A stretch of DNA of 64,000 nt from NCBI RefSeq assembly GCF_002218025.2, contig NZ_AP018680.1:2232001-2296000 (forward strand), read 5' to 3'. This document shows, one piece after another, positions 8,252-16,378 of the stretch. A program made the position numbers and the translations under genes. This DNA is from Vibrio casei. Lineage in GTDB: Bacteria > Pseudomonadota > Gammaproteobacteria > Enterobacterales > Vibrionaceae. Under the pieces are notes generated by a model that had not been told where the DNA came from, searched no databases, and saw only the letters and a program-made list of their open reading frames with translations. Position 1 is the first letter of the stretch. Every line of letters starts with the position of its first letter.

Positions 8252-9850
8252 TTAGATATTGGACTGATAATTCCAGGGCAAGAACTGTTGTGGATTAACC
8301 TTAACTTCACTTTCCATTCGCTGTATCGTATTAAAGTAATCCAGCACATTTATACCCGCTTCGGCTGATGTCGCTATCATCGCCATGATCACATCCGCAA
8401 TGCTCGCACCAGCCTGTGTTTTATGGAACAGGGCATTTTTTCGGTTGCGAGCAACTAGCTTGAGTGCTTGCTCCGCTCGGTTATTATCCAGCTGTGCTCC
8501 CTCGAGACGGCAGAAGGCGGTCAGCCCCTCATAATGCTTAGTAAAATAATTAATTGCTTTACCAAGCCCGCTGTTTTCTTCTGTACTTCCCCTGTTCAGC
8601 TCGGCCTGACCCCAGTTTCGGATCTGCTCCATTACCGGAAGTGATAGCTTTTTATGCCAAGCTAACCGTTGCCCCGCGTTAAGTCCTAGCTCCCTGGCTT
8701 CATCATCGTGTCGCCAGATTTCACCATACCACTGTAGTACTTGCTCCACTTCATCTGGAAACTGATTAAGGACTTCGGCAAACTGCCGTCGTCCGTGACT
8801 GTTGCACAGACTGTGTTCGACCACGTAATCAAGCGATGGGCGGTTGCTGGATAAGGCATCACTCATCAATATCGGGGGCGCGAGTGTCCGGCCACGGTCA
8901 TGTAAAATCTCGTCGATGAACTCGCCGGCATGACCGATATTGGTCTGATACAACACGACAGTACGACCCTCTTTTAAGCCCGCGACTAAACCGGAGCTGT
9001 AAACACCACTGCGCTCTCGGGTTTTTGTTCCATTTCTCTGCGGCTTTTCTATCGGGACTTTGTCTAAAATTCGGTTGGTCGTGTCATCTAAATAATAGTG
9101 CTCTGCGTTTGCGGCAAACACTCTTAACAAGTTATAAATGGGTTGCAAGCTATTGGCGACTAACTCGACTTGGTCAAAGATGGTTGAGGCGGTCAGTTTA
9201 ATCCCCATCAGCGCTTGCGTACTCTCCTGACGATAGTAGGGTGCACCTGCAAAAAACTTGTGAAGAGCCATCAGGCTGCGGGCACTGTAACCATACTTCT
9301 GGCTTGGCTCTCCATCATTTATCACGTCATTAGGTAACTTGGCAGTGAAGTACTGACCACAGGCATTGCAACGTAGCCGCTCCATAACGTGTTGCTCTGG
9401 GACGAACGGACTTTGCCCAGTGATCCGCAACAGCGTAGCGGGCTCGTATTTATATAACTTGCCTTTTTGACACTCGGGGCAACTATCGCCTTTCTTTAGA
9501 TCGTCCAGTTTATGCTGAGTGACTTTCGGTTTCACTGGTGGTGTGCTGGGTTGGGTATTTTTAGGCTTAGGACGTTTTTGACCGCGGTTTTTGTTTTTCT
9601 TATTTTTCTGGCCGAGTAGAGTGTCCATCGTTTCTGATGACTTGACCATGCCAACCAACTTACGCAATTTATGCAGGGTGATATCGTTATCAGACAGACG
9701 CTCTTGCAAGGCAGCCAGCGTCTTTAATGCCTTCAACAAGATGTGGCAATCTTCCGCACTCAGTGCTAAGTCGTGCTCCTTTGCCTCGTGCACTCGCTGG
9801 ATAAGCCCGTCCAGCTCTTCGCTGTCAATATCGGTAAAGTCTTGCGCCAT
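8252..9850 (-). CDS. tnpC: IS66 transposase TnpC
   Basis: The 532-residue protein has the IS66 layout: an N-terminal coiled coil with basic linker (residues 1-115), a zinc ribbon (CPECQKG and CNACGQYF, about 134-172), and a DDE domain with HYYLDDTTNRI (Asp), the region LMSDALSSNRP (Asp), and the C-terminal LEGAQLDNNRAEQALKLVAR with the catalytic Glu, followed by the IS66 C-terminal domain. Length is normal. It is the last gene of the tnpABC operon. Confidence 0.95.
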   Translation of the reverse strand: MAQDFTDIDSEELDGLIQRVHEAKEHDLALSAEDCHILLKALKTLAALQERLSDNDITLHKLRKLVGMVKSSETMDTLLGQKNKKNKNRGQKRPKPKNTQPSTPPVKPKVTQHKLDDLKKGDSCPECQKGKLYKYEPATLLRITGQSPFVPEQHVMERLRCNACGQYFTAKLPNDVINDGEPSQKYGYSARSLMALHKFFAGAPYYRQESTQALMGIKLTASTIFDQVELVANSLQPIYNLLRVFAANAEHYYLDDTTNRILDKVPIEKPQRNGTKTRERSGVYSSGLVAGLKEGRTVVLYQTNIGHAGEFIDEILHDRGRTLAPPILMSDALSSNRPSLDYVVEHSLCNSHGRRQFAEVLNQFPDEVEQVLQWYGEIWRHDDEARELGLNAGQRLAWHKKLSLPVMEQIRNWGQAELNRGSTEENSGLGKAINYFTKHYEGLTAFCRLEGAQLDNNRAEQALKLVARNRKNALFHKTQAGASIADVIMAMIATSAEAGINVLDYFNTIQRMESEVKVNPQQFLPWNYQSNI

Positions 9851-9965
9851 TTAAGTTCCTGTCGGCTGGCTTGCAGTGCTGATGCGCTCAATTATTCCAG
9901 CATTGTGGGATCGGTCAACATGATCGTGAGGATCGATAACTTAAGGGGGAATAGTGTGCGTACGG

Positions 9966-10292
9966 TCATACTTTTTGCCAGCCAGGCAGCCCCACCAACA
10001 GAGCTTTAAGCTGCTTCGCGGCGACAGGGGTCACCCCATCTTGGTGATGACGGGGCCAATCTTGAAAGCGGCCTTTGCTCAGGCGTTTATTGATTAACCA
10101 GAAGCCAGAGCCGTCATAACATAATGCTCTAAGCATGGTTTGACGGCGGTTGGTAAACACAAACAGGGTTCCGCTACGAGGCGACTGTTTTAGCTGATGA
10201 CGACACAGGGCGGCGAGTCCATCAATACCACAGCGAAAATCGGCTGGTTGAGTCGCAAGCAGGATTTTACTCTCAGCAGTCAGGTGGATCAT
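9966..10292 (-). CDS. tnpB: IS66 accessory protein TnpB
   Basis: The 108-residue protein has the IS66 Orf2 signature: ADFRCGIDGLAALC near the N-terminus, then LFVFTNRRQTMLRALCYDGSGFWL. It is needed for transposition of this family, role not fully known. It overlaps tnpA by four bases (ATGA), implying translational coupling. About 115 bases separate it from tnpC. Confidence 0.95.
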   Translation of the reverse strand: MIHLTAESKILLATQPADFRCGIDGLAALCRHQLKQSPRSGTLFVFTNRRQTMLRALCYDGSGFWLINKRLSKGRFQDWPRHHQDGVTPVAAKQLKALLVGLPGWQKV

Positions 10293-10690
10293 TTTACTTC
10301 TCCTGCTTCTTGTATCAGAGCTCGCAATAAGTCAGGAGAGACAAGGCCGCTGATACAGATCTGACTTGAATTAGGAAGAGTGAGCTGAAGGCTCAGGTCT
10401 GATTTAGGTAGTAAATCAGGCTCTATCTGTAACGGAACAAAATCAGGAGCGGACGACTTAACGGGAAGTTGCTTGCGCCAGTCATTGAGCTGGGTGGTGC
10501 AGATCCGTAGTGCTTTGGTCACGTGACTGATCGGATATTCTTCAAGCAGCTTGAGTGCTAAGCAGCGTAGTTCATCGGGGATACTGGCATGTTTATTAAT
10601 GCGGGTTTGTCGCCAGTGCTCAAAGTCAGCAGTGGCCTGAATCAGGTTTTTCTGGTTTTGCATGGTGCCTTCCTTATATTGGATAAGCAC
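10289..10690 (-). CDS. tnpA: IS66 accessory protein TnpA
   Basis: The 133-residue first gene of the IS66 operon has a helix-turn-helix-like stretch (ELRCLALKLLEEYPISHVTK to TTQLNDWRKQ, about residues 40-73). The ATG at 10690 has no strong ribosome site; the internal ATG at 10663 follows AAGGAAGG and is a better start, which would give about 124 residues. Confidence 0.9.
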   Translation of the reverse strand: MLIQYKEGTMQNQKNLIQATADFEHWRQTRINKHASIPDELRCLALKLLEEYPISHVTKALRICTTQLNDWRKQLPVKSSAPDFVPLQIEPDLLPKSDLSLQLTLPNSSQICISGLVSPDLLRALIQEAGEVK

Positions 10691-10919
10691 TTAGTAAACC
10701 AGAGCTGGCGAGTTAAGTTGAGCTATGCTGCCGTAAGCTCACTGTATTTCTGAGCTAACTCAGCGACAGTTTTATCACCTCTAGCAGCATCAAGCGCCAC
10801 CTTAGCTTTAAATTCGGGTGAGTGGTTTCTACGTTTTCTAGTCATAATCTGTTCCAGTATTTTTAGGTACTATACAAACAGATCAATCACTTAAAGTCAT
10901 GTCCGAAAATTAGGGGCCA

Positions 10920-11631
10920 CTTCTATGCCTAATGACCAGGCTCGCATCGTCGTGTCCTGCGTTCTAAGTTTGATTTGATCGTACGTGATAAAAGCCTCAA
11001 AAGGACCGTTCCCATAACGCAGACCGGAGGTCAGCGCGGTATTATCCTTTTTCTCACCATTAATGCTGCCTACTTGCTCTCCATCAATAGCAAACGAGTA
11101 ACCAACACCGGCTTGGAAGCCATTTACATTCGGGCTTTGATATAACACCATGTTGTCATAACGGACAGTATTCATGGAGCTAAATGATGCGCCTACTGCT
11201 AACTGGTTATAGCTAGAGTCCATCGTATCAAGTACTTTGCTGCGGAATTTCGAGGCCATATTGGTTTGACGACCTACGTCGATTCGACCCCAGCTTTTAT
11301 TTTGTAATCCTAAGGTTGCTTGACGACCAAATAGACGTCCGCCTTGCTTGCTTTCACCGGTAGTTAACTCAAAACCACTTTCTAGCTGTACGACTGCTGC
11401 CGTGCCATTACCCAATGACTCAGTGACTTTTAAGCCCCATCGATTTCCGGATTGGCCACCGCTGAGTAGCCCAGTGGATTTGGATGAGTAAGGAGAACCG
11501 TCCCACATGCCACTAATACGTTGATGAGTAATTCCAGCATCCAACACACCATACAGTGTGACTGAGGTATCGGCATGAACGAAGTTTAGGCAACCTACAC
11601 TCAACGCAGATCCCAATAAAATTTTTTTCAT
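10920..11631 (-). pseudogene. Outer-membrane porin (Porin_4 type), 3'-truncated by an IS
   Basis: It starts with a signal peptide (MKKILLGSALSVGCLNFVHA) and then the trimeric porin signature of the Burkholderia/Bordetella/Neisseria type: VTLYGVLDAGI, GNRWGLKVTESLGNG, LESGFELTTG and GGRLFGRQATLGL. About 237 residues are original; the IS end adds APNFRT and a stop. Complete members are about 330-380 residues and end in an aromatic residue, so the last strands are lost and assembly should fail. It lies 38 bases after phnL on the same strand and shares the ribosome-site context CTGGAAAAGT with the substrate-binding protein gene of the same cluster, so it probably belonged to the phosphonate operon as the outer-membrane entry pore. 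Confidence 0.85.
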
Positions 11632-11661
11632 TATGAGTACTTTTCCAGCTTAAATTAAATG

Positions 11662-11680
11662 TAGACGGTTTAACCGTCTA
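11662..11680. promoter_or_regulatory. Perfect palindrome at the end of phnL
   Basis: TAGACGGTT and AACCGTCTA arms flank one central base. It overlaps the phnL stop codon and precedes the porin start. No T tract follows, so it may be an mRNA-stabilising or regulatory hairpin rather than a terminator. Confidence 0.4.
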
Positions 11681-12284
11681 AAGAGATTGACTGATCCACC
11701 CAACTGGCACTCGTATGACTGGTGTAAATAACCAGTTTCTGAGCGGCTTTAGCCTGTAATAAAAGCGTGCTCACCTGATGACTACGCTCTGGATCCAATC
11801 CTGTACAGGGCTCATCTAAAAGTAAGATTGGAGGAGAAGAAAAATAAGCGTGAAGCAACATAAAACGCTGTAGTTCGCCACCAGAGACATCACAGGCATA
11901 GCGAGAGAGTAAGCTAGGAGAGAGGTCCAGCAGTCTTAGTCCGTCGAGCACTGTCTTTGTGGGGACTAGAGCAAACCAATCCACAAGTTTTTCGCGAGGT
12001 AGTACGGTAGGATGTTGCCCTACGTACGACATTAATCGTGAGCGTAGAAATGCAAAGTGGGCGGGTGTCATTGTGCTTGGTGTGAACTGCTGATCGTGGG
12101 TTCGTATGCACAAGTGTGCCGTTCCTAAGCTTCGACTTCCCCAAATTCGTGAGAGCAAAGTCGATTTTCCTGAGCCTGACGCTCCCCAGATCTGTACGAT
12201 CTGCCCTGTTTGTGCCGTTATGCGAAGTGGCCCATGATGTATGCCATTGCCTTCATACTGCAAAATCACAGTTGGTTTATTCAT
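11670..12284 (-). CDS. phnL: C-P lyase system ABC-type protein PhnL
   Basis: This 204-residue ABC ATPase has Walker A GASGSGKST, signature VSGGELQRF and Walker B ILLLDEPCTGLD, and the PhnL-specific position last in the phnGHIJKL set. PhnL is required with PhnGHI to attach the phosphonate to the ribose of ATP in place of adenine; it is not a transporter. It is slightly shorter than E. coli PhnL (226). Its start overlaps the phnK stop by one base (TAATG). No phnM follows: the next gene is the porin, then insertion sequences. Confidence 0.9.
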   Translation of the reverse strand: MNKPTVILQYEGNGIHHGPLRITAQTGQIVQIWGASGSGKSTLLSRIWGSRSLGTAHLCIRTHDQQFTPSTMTPAHFAFLRSRLMSYVGQHPTVLPREKLVDWFALVPTKTVLDGLRLLDLSPSLLSRYACDVSGGELQRFMLLHAYFSSPPILLLDEPCTGLDPERSHQVSTLLLQAKAAQKLVIYTSHTSASWVDQSISLDG

Positions 12285-13048
12285 TAAATCATTGCCTTAA
12301 CAAGAGTTTGGGCGATGAGATGCTCAGGCTCAGTAAGCAAACGATCCATAATGGATTCGCTGACGATGCGGCCTTGATCCATCACGATGGCCCGATCAGC
12401 AATGAGTCGAGCTAGACGTAAGTCATGAGTCACAAACACCATGGCAGTCTGTGTTTGGTTTCTCAAATTAGAGAGCACATCTAAAAAATCTGCTTGAGCG
12501 ACTGAGTCGAGACCAGCAGTGGGTTCATCTAAAAATAAAATGCTCGGCTGATGGATCATGGCCGCAGCGATTTGTACGCGTTGGCGCATCCCTCCCGAAA
12601 AGTTCTTCACTGGCTCATGTAATCGTTCTGGACATAAACCAAGTCGCTGGCCCCATTTTTGTGCTTGTTTGAGTGCATCAACCGCACGGTTGTCACCTAA
12701 ATCAAAAAGACGACGTACGATATTAGTGGCGGCACTTTGTCTCAGGTTTAGGGTTGTGCTGGCATCCTGAGCCACATAGCCACACGCCCGCCGACGTAAA
12801 AGGTTAGTTTGATAAAGACTGGTACGTAGTAAATCCTGGCCTAAAAGGGAAAGAGCCTGACAGTTGTTAGATAGCTGTCGTCCAGCAAGTATATTCAGAA
12901 GACTTGATTTTCCAGCACCTGAGGGGCCGACTAAAGCGAGAACCTCGGAAGGATAAAGCTTGAGGTGACAATCCGACAAAATACGGTGCCCAGCTATTTC
13001 AAGTGAGATAGCCTGTGCTGTCAGCACGGGATCTGGCAAGCTAAACAT
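12284..13048 (-). CDS. phnK: C-P lyase system ABC-type protein PhnK
   Basis: From the ATG at 13048 (MFSLPDPVL) the protein has 254 residues, matching E. coli PhnK (252). A longer frame to 13111 exists but would overlap phnJ by 71 bases and is unlikely; the chosen start overlaps the phnJ stop by eight bases. Walker A is GPSGAGKSS, the signature FSGGMRQRVQ, Walker B ILFLDEPTAGLD and the switch His is in VTHD. PhnK docks on the PhnGHIJ core as a dimer and couples ATP hydrolysis to the reaction cycle, by knowledge of the E. coli complex. Confidence 0.92.
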   Translation of the reverse strand: MFSLPDPVLTAQAISLEIAGHRILSDCHLKLYPSEVLALVGPSGAGKSSLLNILAGRQLSNNCQALSLLGQDLLRTSLYQTNLLRRRACGYVAQDASTTLNLRQSAATNIVRRLFDLGDNRAVDALKQAQKWGQRLGLCPERLHEPVKNFSGGMRQRVQIAAAMIHQPSILFLDEPTAGLDSVAQADFLDVLSNLRNQTQTAMVFVTHDLRLARLIADRAIVMDQGRIVSESIMDRLLTEPEHLIAQTLVKAMI

Positions 13049-13853
13049 GAGCGCGCTCCTTGCATGCTTCGGAGTCGGAACATACCCAATGGGGGGTGTT
13101 TGACGTACCAATATTATCCAAATAATGAACAGATGAGCCGCAGATACAACATGCTGTATCGACTTTTTTCAGGCTAGCAGGCAGGTCAACAAAAGCTAAG
13201 TTTGCTAAGGGTGTATAGGCAGGCAATGCATAAATTCGTCGCTCGCGTGCGGCGCCAAAAATCTGAATAGCAGGCATCATCCCCATGCGGGGGTTATCCA
13301 TAGCAGGAATAGGCGACGGTGACATTAAGACCCCATCATTAACAATCACAGGGTGGTCGTATCCTAAGCACGCCTCATCTTGTTGCAACCATGTTTCAAA
13401 TAGAGCGCTTAACACGACACCGTAATCATGATGTGCGTGCCGTGTCAGTGCTTCGGCCGCATCATTAATAAATCCACGTAGAGGGTCAGGTCGAGGAACT
13501 TGGTACACCACAATTTGCTCTTCCCGCAACGGGCTTTCAGGGACTCGCTGACGCGTTTGAATGAGAGTAGCCTTTGAGCTTGTTGTCGTAATTGATATGT
13601 TTGCCGTTTTAGTAAAAAAATCCCCGATATTCAGGGCATTAACGGTATCATCCGAACCATGATCGACTACCTTTAACGTGTCATTCGGTTCTAATAAGGC
13701 AGCGGTAATAGCCATGCCTCCTACCCCCCAACCATAGGCAATGGGTAGCTCAGGAGCTGAGAAAGGTATTTGACGTCCAGGTAGACAGAGTGCTTTTAGG
13801 GTTTTACGACGTATTTCTTGTTTGGACGGTAGATCAAGGTAGGCATAATTCAT
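13041..13853 (-). CDS. phnJ: C-P lyase catalytic subunit PhnJ
   Basis: The 270-residue PhnJ is the radical-SAM enzyme that breaks the C-P bond of 5-phosphoribosyl-1-phosphonate. The needed cysteines are all present near the C-terminus: Cys235, Cys238 and Cys258 for the [4Fe-4S] cluster and Cys264, six residues on, equivalent to catalytic Cys272 of E. coli. The glycine-bearing segment AYGWGVGGMAITAALL (about residues 40-55) is also kept; the glycyl radical residue of E. coli (Gly32) lies just before in the conserved N-terminal region, RQIPFSAPE context. E. coli PhnJ has 281 residues. It overlaps phnI by four bases. It should be functional. Confidence 0.95.
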   Translation of the reverse strand: MNYAYLDLPSKQEIRRKTLKALCLPGRQIPFSAPELPIAYGWGVGGMAITAALLEPNDTLKVVDHGSDDTVNALNIGDFFTKTANISITTTSSKATLIQTRQRVPESPLREEQIVVYQVPRPDPLRGFINDAAEALTRHAHHDYGVVLSALFETWLQQDEACLGYDHPVIVNDGVLMSPSPIPAMDNPRMGMMPAIQIFGAARERRIYALPAYTPLANLAFVDLPASLKKVDTACCICGSSVHYLDNIGTSNTPHWVCSDSEACKERAHV

Positions 13854-14863
13854 ATTTCCTCCTTAGCCTGAACTCGGCGTAAACGCGCTAAATCAGCATC
13901 AAAGTCAGAGTAATGAGGTAATTTCAAATGGCTGACATAGCCGGATGCAGCGACTCCGTCGGTATGCATGAGTGCATCACTGGTAGCACCCTCAATTTTA
14001 AAGTGCTGATCTACGATTGCCATGGCGACGGCTTTACGCTCGTTAGCTCCAAAAGCAATACCAAAACCCGCTTCTAAATGTGGAGATGAGCTAAAACTTG
14101 GAGCCACAGTAGTGCAGGCAGTTAACTCAACCTCACCAATGGATGCGGTTAAATTGAGGTCTTCCAGCTCTACGAATATTTCAACGCTCCCTCTCATTAA
14201 TTGCGCTACATAGGGATGACTCGTTGAGGCTTTACGCAAACTCTCGTAAGCTAATCCAGTTAAGTAGCCTTCTTCGCCACGAGCGAGATGAGCGAGACGC
14301 TCGCAAGGATCAGGTAAAGAAGGCAAAACAGTTCGCGTAATGTCTATCGGAGCTTTAGATATTTCGGTGCGGATAAGATCTGCGTACAGTGGCTCAGAGC
14401 TAGAGGGCGATGAGGGAGCTGTTATCACTGATTTAGGTAACTCGCACTGAGGGCGAGAGTGTTCTAAATCCATATTCAGTAAGCGGTGGGTGTAGTCGTA
14501 AGTGGCGCCTAAAATTTGCCCTCCAGCCAACTCTTTTTGCGTGGCGGAAATGTGGCGACTGTAATGCATTGTTTTTAGATCTATGTTTTGGCTTGAGCCA
14601 AAATTGGCTAATTGCGCGCGATGAGCACGTACGAGAAATACCGCTTCGGCAATGTCTCCCTGAGCTTGCTTAAAGGCAATAGCAGCAAAACGTCGATCGT
14701 ATAAGCCCCCCTCACTCATGATCCGATCAAGAGCTAACGACATTTGTGCCATGATTTGATTAATTTCAATCTCGGGGATTGTGTCGTCGCCTCGGCGACT
14801 CCGTTCTACGGCTATACGGGAAGCAGCAATTGCTTGTTCACCACCCTTTACTGGTACGTACAT
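13850..14863 (-). CDS. phnI: C-P lyase core subunit PhnI
   Basis: The 337-residue protein begins MYVPVKGGEQAIAASRIAVE, a near-invariant PhnI start, and keeps the LTGLAYESLRKA and HYSRHISATQKELAGGQILGATYDY segments. PhnI carries nucleosidase activity on ATP/GTP and, with PhnG, H and L, forms the phosphonate-ribose bond. E. coli PhnI has 354 residues. It starts at the phnH stop (one-base overlap). Confidence 0.95.
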   Translation of the reverse strand: MYVPVKGGEQAIAASRIAVERSRRGDDTIPEIEINQIMAQMSLALDRIMSEGGLYDRRFAAIAFKQAQGDIAEAVFLVRAHRAQLANFGSSQNIDLKTMHYSRHISATQKELAGGQILGATYDYTHRLLNMDLEHSRPQCELPKSVITAPSSPSSSEPLYADLIRTEISKAPIDITRTVLPSLPDPCERLAHLARGEEGYLTGLAYESLRKASTSHPYVAQLMRGSVEIFVELEDLNLTASIGEVELTACTTVAPSFSSSPHLEAGFGIAFGANERKAVAMAIVDQHFKIEGATSDALMHTDGVAASGYVSHLKLPHYSDFDADLARLRRVQAKEEI

Positions 14864-15420
14864 TAAATGATCTCCAAAGTTAAGTGACGTGGTAATACAA
14901 CCAGCTGCGTGTCAGCGCATAGTAGTAGGTCCACTCCACGCGGGTAATCGGCACGAAAAGCAATATGATCAATGACTACATTTTGATGTAACCCTGAAAA
15001 ATATAAAGTGTGTGGTTTGTTGAGTCCTGCACCGGTGGCTCGTATAGCAAGCCCCCCGTTTGTAGGTGATATGGCGGCTATTTCCATGACAAGGGTTGCC
15101 CCACTTTCAGGCGCCTCACGGCTTCCTGCTGGAATATGTTGTAAGTGATGCCGTTGAGAACCTGCAAAAACCCATTCGGGAGTTTGGCTCAAGATTACGC
15201 CTGTATTCAAAATACGGCTTGTTAATTCCTTATTTTCCACCTCAATAGCTACCGTCGTTTGGCTGTCTAGAAGGCAGTCAACGATGCAATGAATAGCGCG
15301 CTCTTCTAGTTGCTGTATGCGCATTGGGTAACCAAAGGCATGCAGTAGTCGCCGATAAGTACGCGTGTGCCGATGTAACTCATCGTCATGTCTGTGCTCA
15401 GATCGTAAAGGTATTTTCAT
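14863..15420 (-). CDS. phnH: C-P lyase core subunit PhnH
   Basis: This 185-residue protein matches PhnH (194 in E. coli): an R-x-LL-x-AF-x-PG-type start (YRRLLHAFGYPMR), CIVDCLLDSQTTVAI, AALKSG-like GATLVMEI, and the C-terminal F-RADYPRGVDLLLC signature (E. coli FPLGVDLIL type). PhnH is a structural subunit of the PhnGHIJ heterooctamer. Four bases separate it from phnG. Confidence 0.92.
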   Translation of the reverse strand: MKIPLRSEHRHDDELHRHTRTYRRLLHAFGYPMRIQQLEERAIHCIVDCLLDSQTTVAIEVENKELTSRILNTGVILSQTPEWVFAGSQRHHLQHIPAGSREAPESGATLVMEIAAISPTNGGLAIRATGAGLNKPHTLYFSGLHQNVVIDHIAFRADYPRGVDLLLCADTQLVVLPRHLTLEII

Positions 15421-15424
15421 GATT

Positions 15425-15850
15425 CTAAGTTTTTTGTGTGGTGTAGAAACGTACAGAAGTAGCAGCCGTCAGTTGCTCCCTCTCAGCCTTTTTTAGCTCT
15501 AACTGTTGGCGTATAGGGTGCAGCACCAGCTCACGTTGGTGGGAGGGGGCCGTTTGTAGAAAGGCGTCTAGATAGGCCGCTAACTCCGCTTTGCGTAGAT
15601 CGGAGCCCAAATGTACTGCGTAACCTTGAATTTTCCCAATAGCGATTACGCAGCGAGTACAAGAAGCCTCACCAAACTGAAATGACACTGAGGCCTTACA
15701 AGCTTGTGTATTGAGCTGCACCAACCCCGTTTCAGGGCCAGCGAGTTTTTGTATAGGCACACCCGGATTGTAAGTAGCCCAGATATTTTCCAGATAATCT
15801 CGGTTAGCTCGGGCAAGTAGCCCGAGCCAAGTTTGGCGTTCTTGATTCAT
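15425..15850 (-). CDS. phnG: C-P lyase core subunit PhnG
   Basis: A 141-residue protein fitting PhnG (150 in E. coli): QTWLGLLARA at the start, then FQFGEASCTRCVIAIG (the family F-x-LGE-x-x-V-TRC stretch) and GYAVHLGSDLRKAELAAYLDAFLQ. It is a core subunit of the C-P lyase. It is separated from the FmdE-like gene by only 12 bases, with no promoter in between. Confidence 0.92.
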   Translation of the reverse strand: MNQERQTWLGLLARANRDYLENIWATYNPGVPIQKLAGPETGLVQLNTQACKASVSFQFGEASCTRCVIAIGKIQGYAVHLGSDLRKAELAAYLDAFLQTAPSHQRELVLHPIRQQLELKKAEREQLTAATSVRFYTTQKT

Positions 15851-15862
15851 GGCTATGACTTA

Positions 15863-16378
15863 TTACGATAATACGGTAGCGTTGTAAATATCTTCTGCGG
15901 GCTGGACTAACAAGCGTTCTCCCATTTCGAGCTTCATTTCAGCCAAAATGATCTCTTCTTCTGGTGAGCGGTCTTTCTTGCGTGCTAACTGAATGAACTC
16001 GGGGCGTACGTGTCCGGGACGGATGGTGATTTCAACAGCGGTGCCACGGTACTCGAAACGGAAGTAATAACGACCACCGGGGGACTCTTCTTCTTCGAGC
16101 CCTACTGAGTTATCAACAATGTAGCGACCCTCAGTAAGACCGCGGGTAACAAACTCAATCGCATCTCTACCCCCTGGGCCTCCAAAGGCTGTGACACAGC
16201 GAATTTCACGTCGTTCAGGCAAACGACCATTATCTAGCAAGGGCCAGGCTCGCTGCATAACTTTTAGCCCGTGGGCTACACCACCCGGATAACCGGCACC
16301 GTGGTATTTTAATAACTCATCAAAGTGGACTGTAAATTCATGTCCATTTTCCAGATAGGAGATTGTATCGTTACTCAT
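15863..16378 (-). CDS. FmdE-like protein linked to the C-P lyase operon
   Basis: The 171-residue protein has an N-terminal LLKYHGAGYPGGVAHGLKVMQRA stretch (split here: YHGAGYPGG then VAHGLKVMQRAW) that resembles the FHGHxxPGxxxG motif of FmdE (PF02663), named from formylmethanofuran dehydrogenase subunit E, and a downstream GGPGGRDAIEFVTRG that matches the family's second glycine-rich stretch. FmdE proteins bind metal; the usual Cys/Ala before PG is Tyr here. It overlaps the ATPase gene by eight bases and precedes phnG by 12, so it is firmly inside the operon. Its role in phosphonate use is unknown to me; a metal- or ligand-handling partner of the importer is a reasonable guess. No methanofuran pathway is implied. 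Confidence 0.6.
   Translation of the reverse strand: MSNDTISYLENGHEFTVHFDELLKYHGAGYPGGVAHGLKVMQRAWPLLDNGRLPERREIRCVTAFGGPGGRDAIEFVTRGLTEGRYIVDNSVGLEEEESPGGRYYFRFEYRGTAVEITIRPGHVRPEFIQLARKKDRSPEEEIILAEMKLEMGERLLVQPAEDIYNATVLS

Larger units (their letters stand above)
8180..10742 (-). mobile_element. IS66-family element, complete
   Basis: The 2563-bp element has inverted ends GTGAGCTTACG at both sides and an exact 8-bp duplication, tgtatttc, at 8172-8179 and 10743-10750, the length typical of IS66. It carries tnpA, tnpB and tnpC in order. It sits inside orfA of another IS3-family element, and taking it out restores that frame. Confidence 0.96.
7851..10919 (-). mobile_element. IS3-family remnant (second type), interrupted by IS66
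   Basis: The right part is 10751-10919, ending in TGGCCCCTAATTTTCGG (reversed at 10919); the left part is about 7851-8179. Rejoined across the IS66 it gives a complete OrfA from ATG 10845 to TAG 7993 (MTRKRRNHSPEFK start, then KYNLHANQISTWKKELLENA). Beyond it lies the N-terminal part of OrfB (LLPIKRQCELL, ARSTAYYQP), cut off near 7851. It is unrelated in detail to the A and B copies. Its right end truncates the porin gene. Confidence 0.85.

Noticed and set aside
13049..13111. N-terminal extension of phnK overlapping phnJ by 71 bases
   Set aside because: The start at 13048 gives the usual length with a short coupling overlap; the extension has no family likeness.
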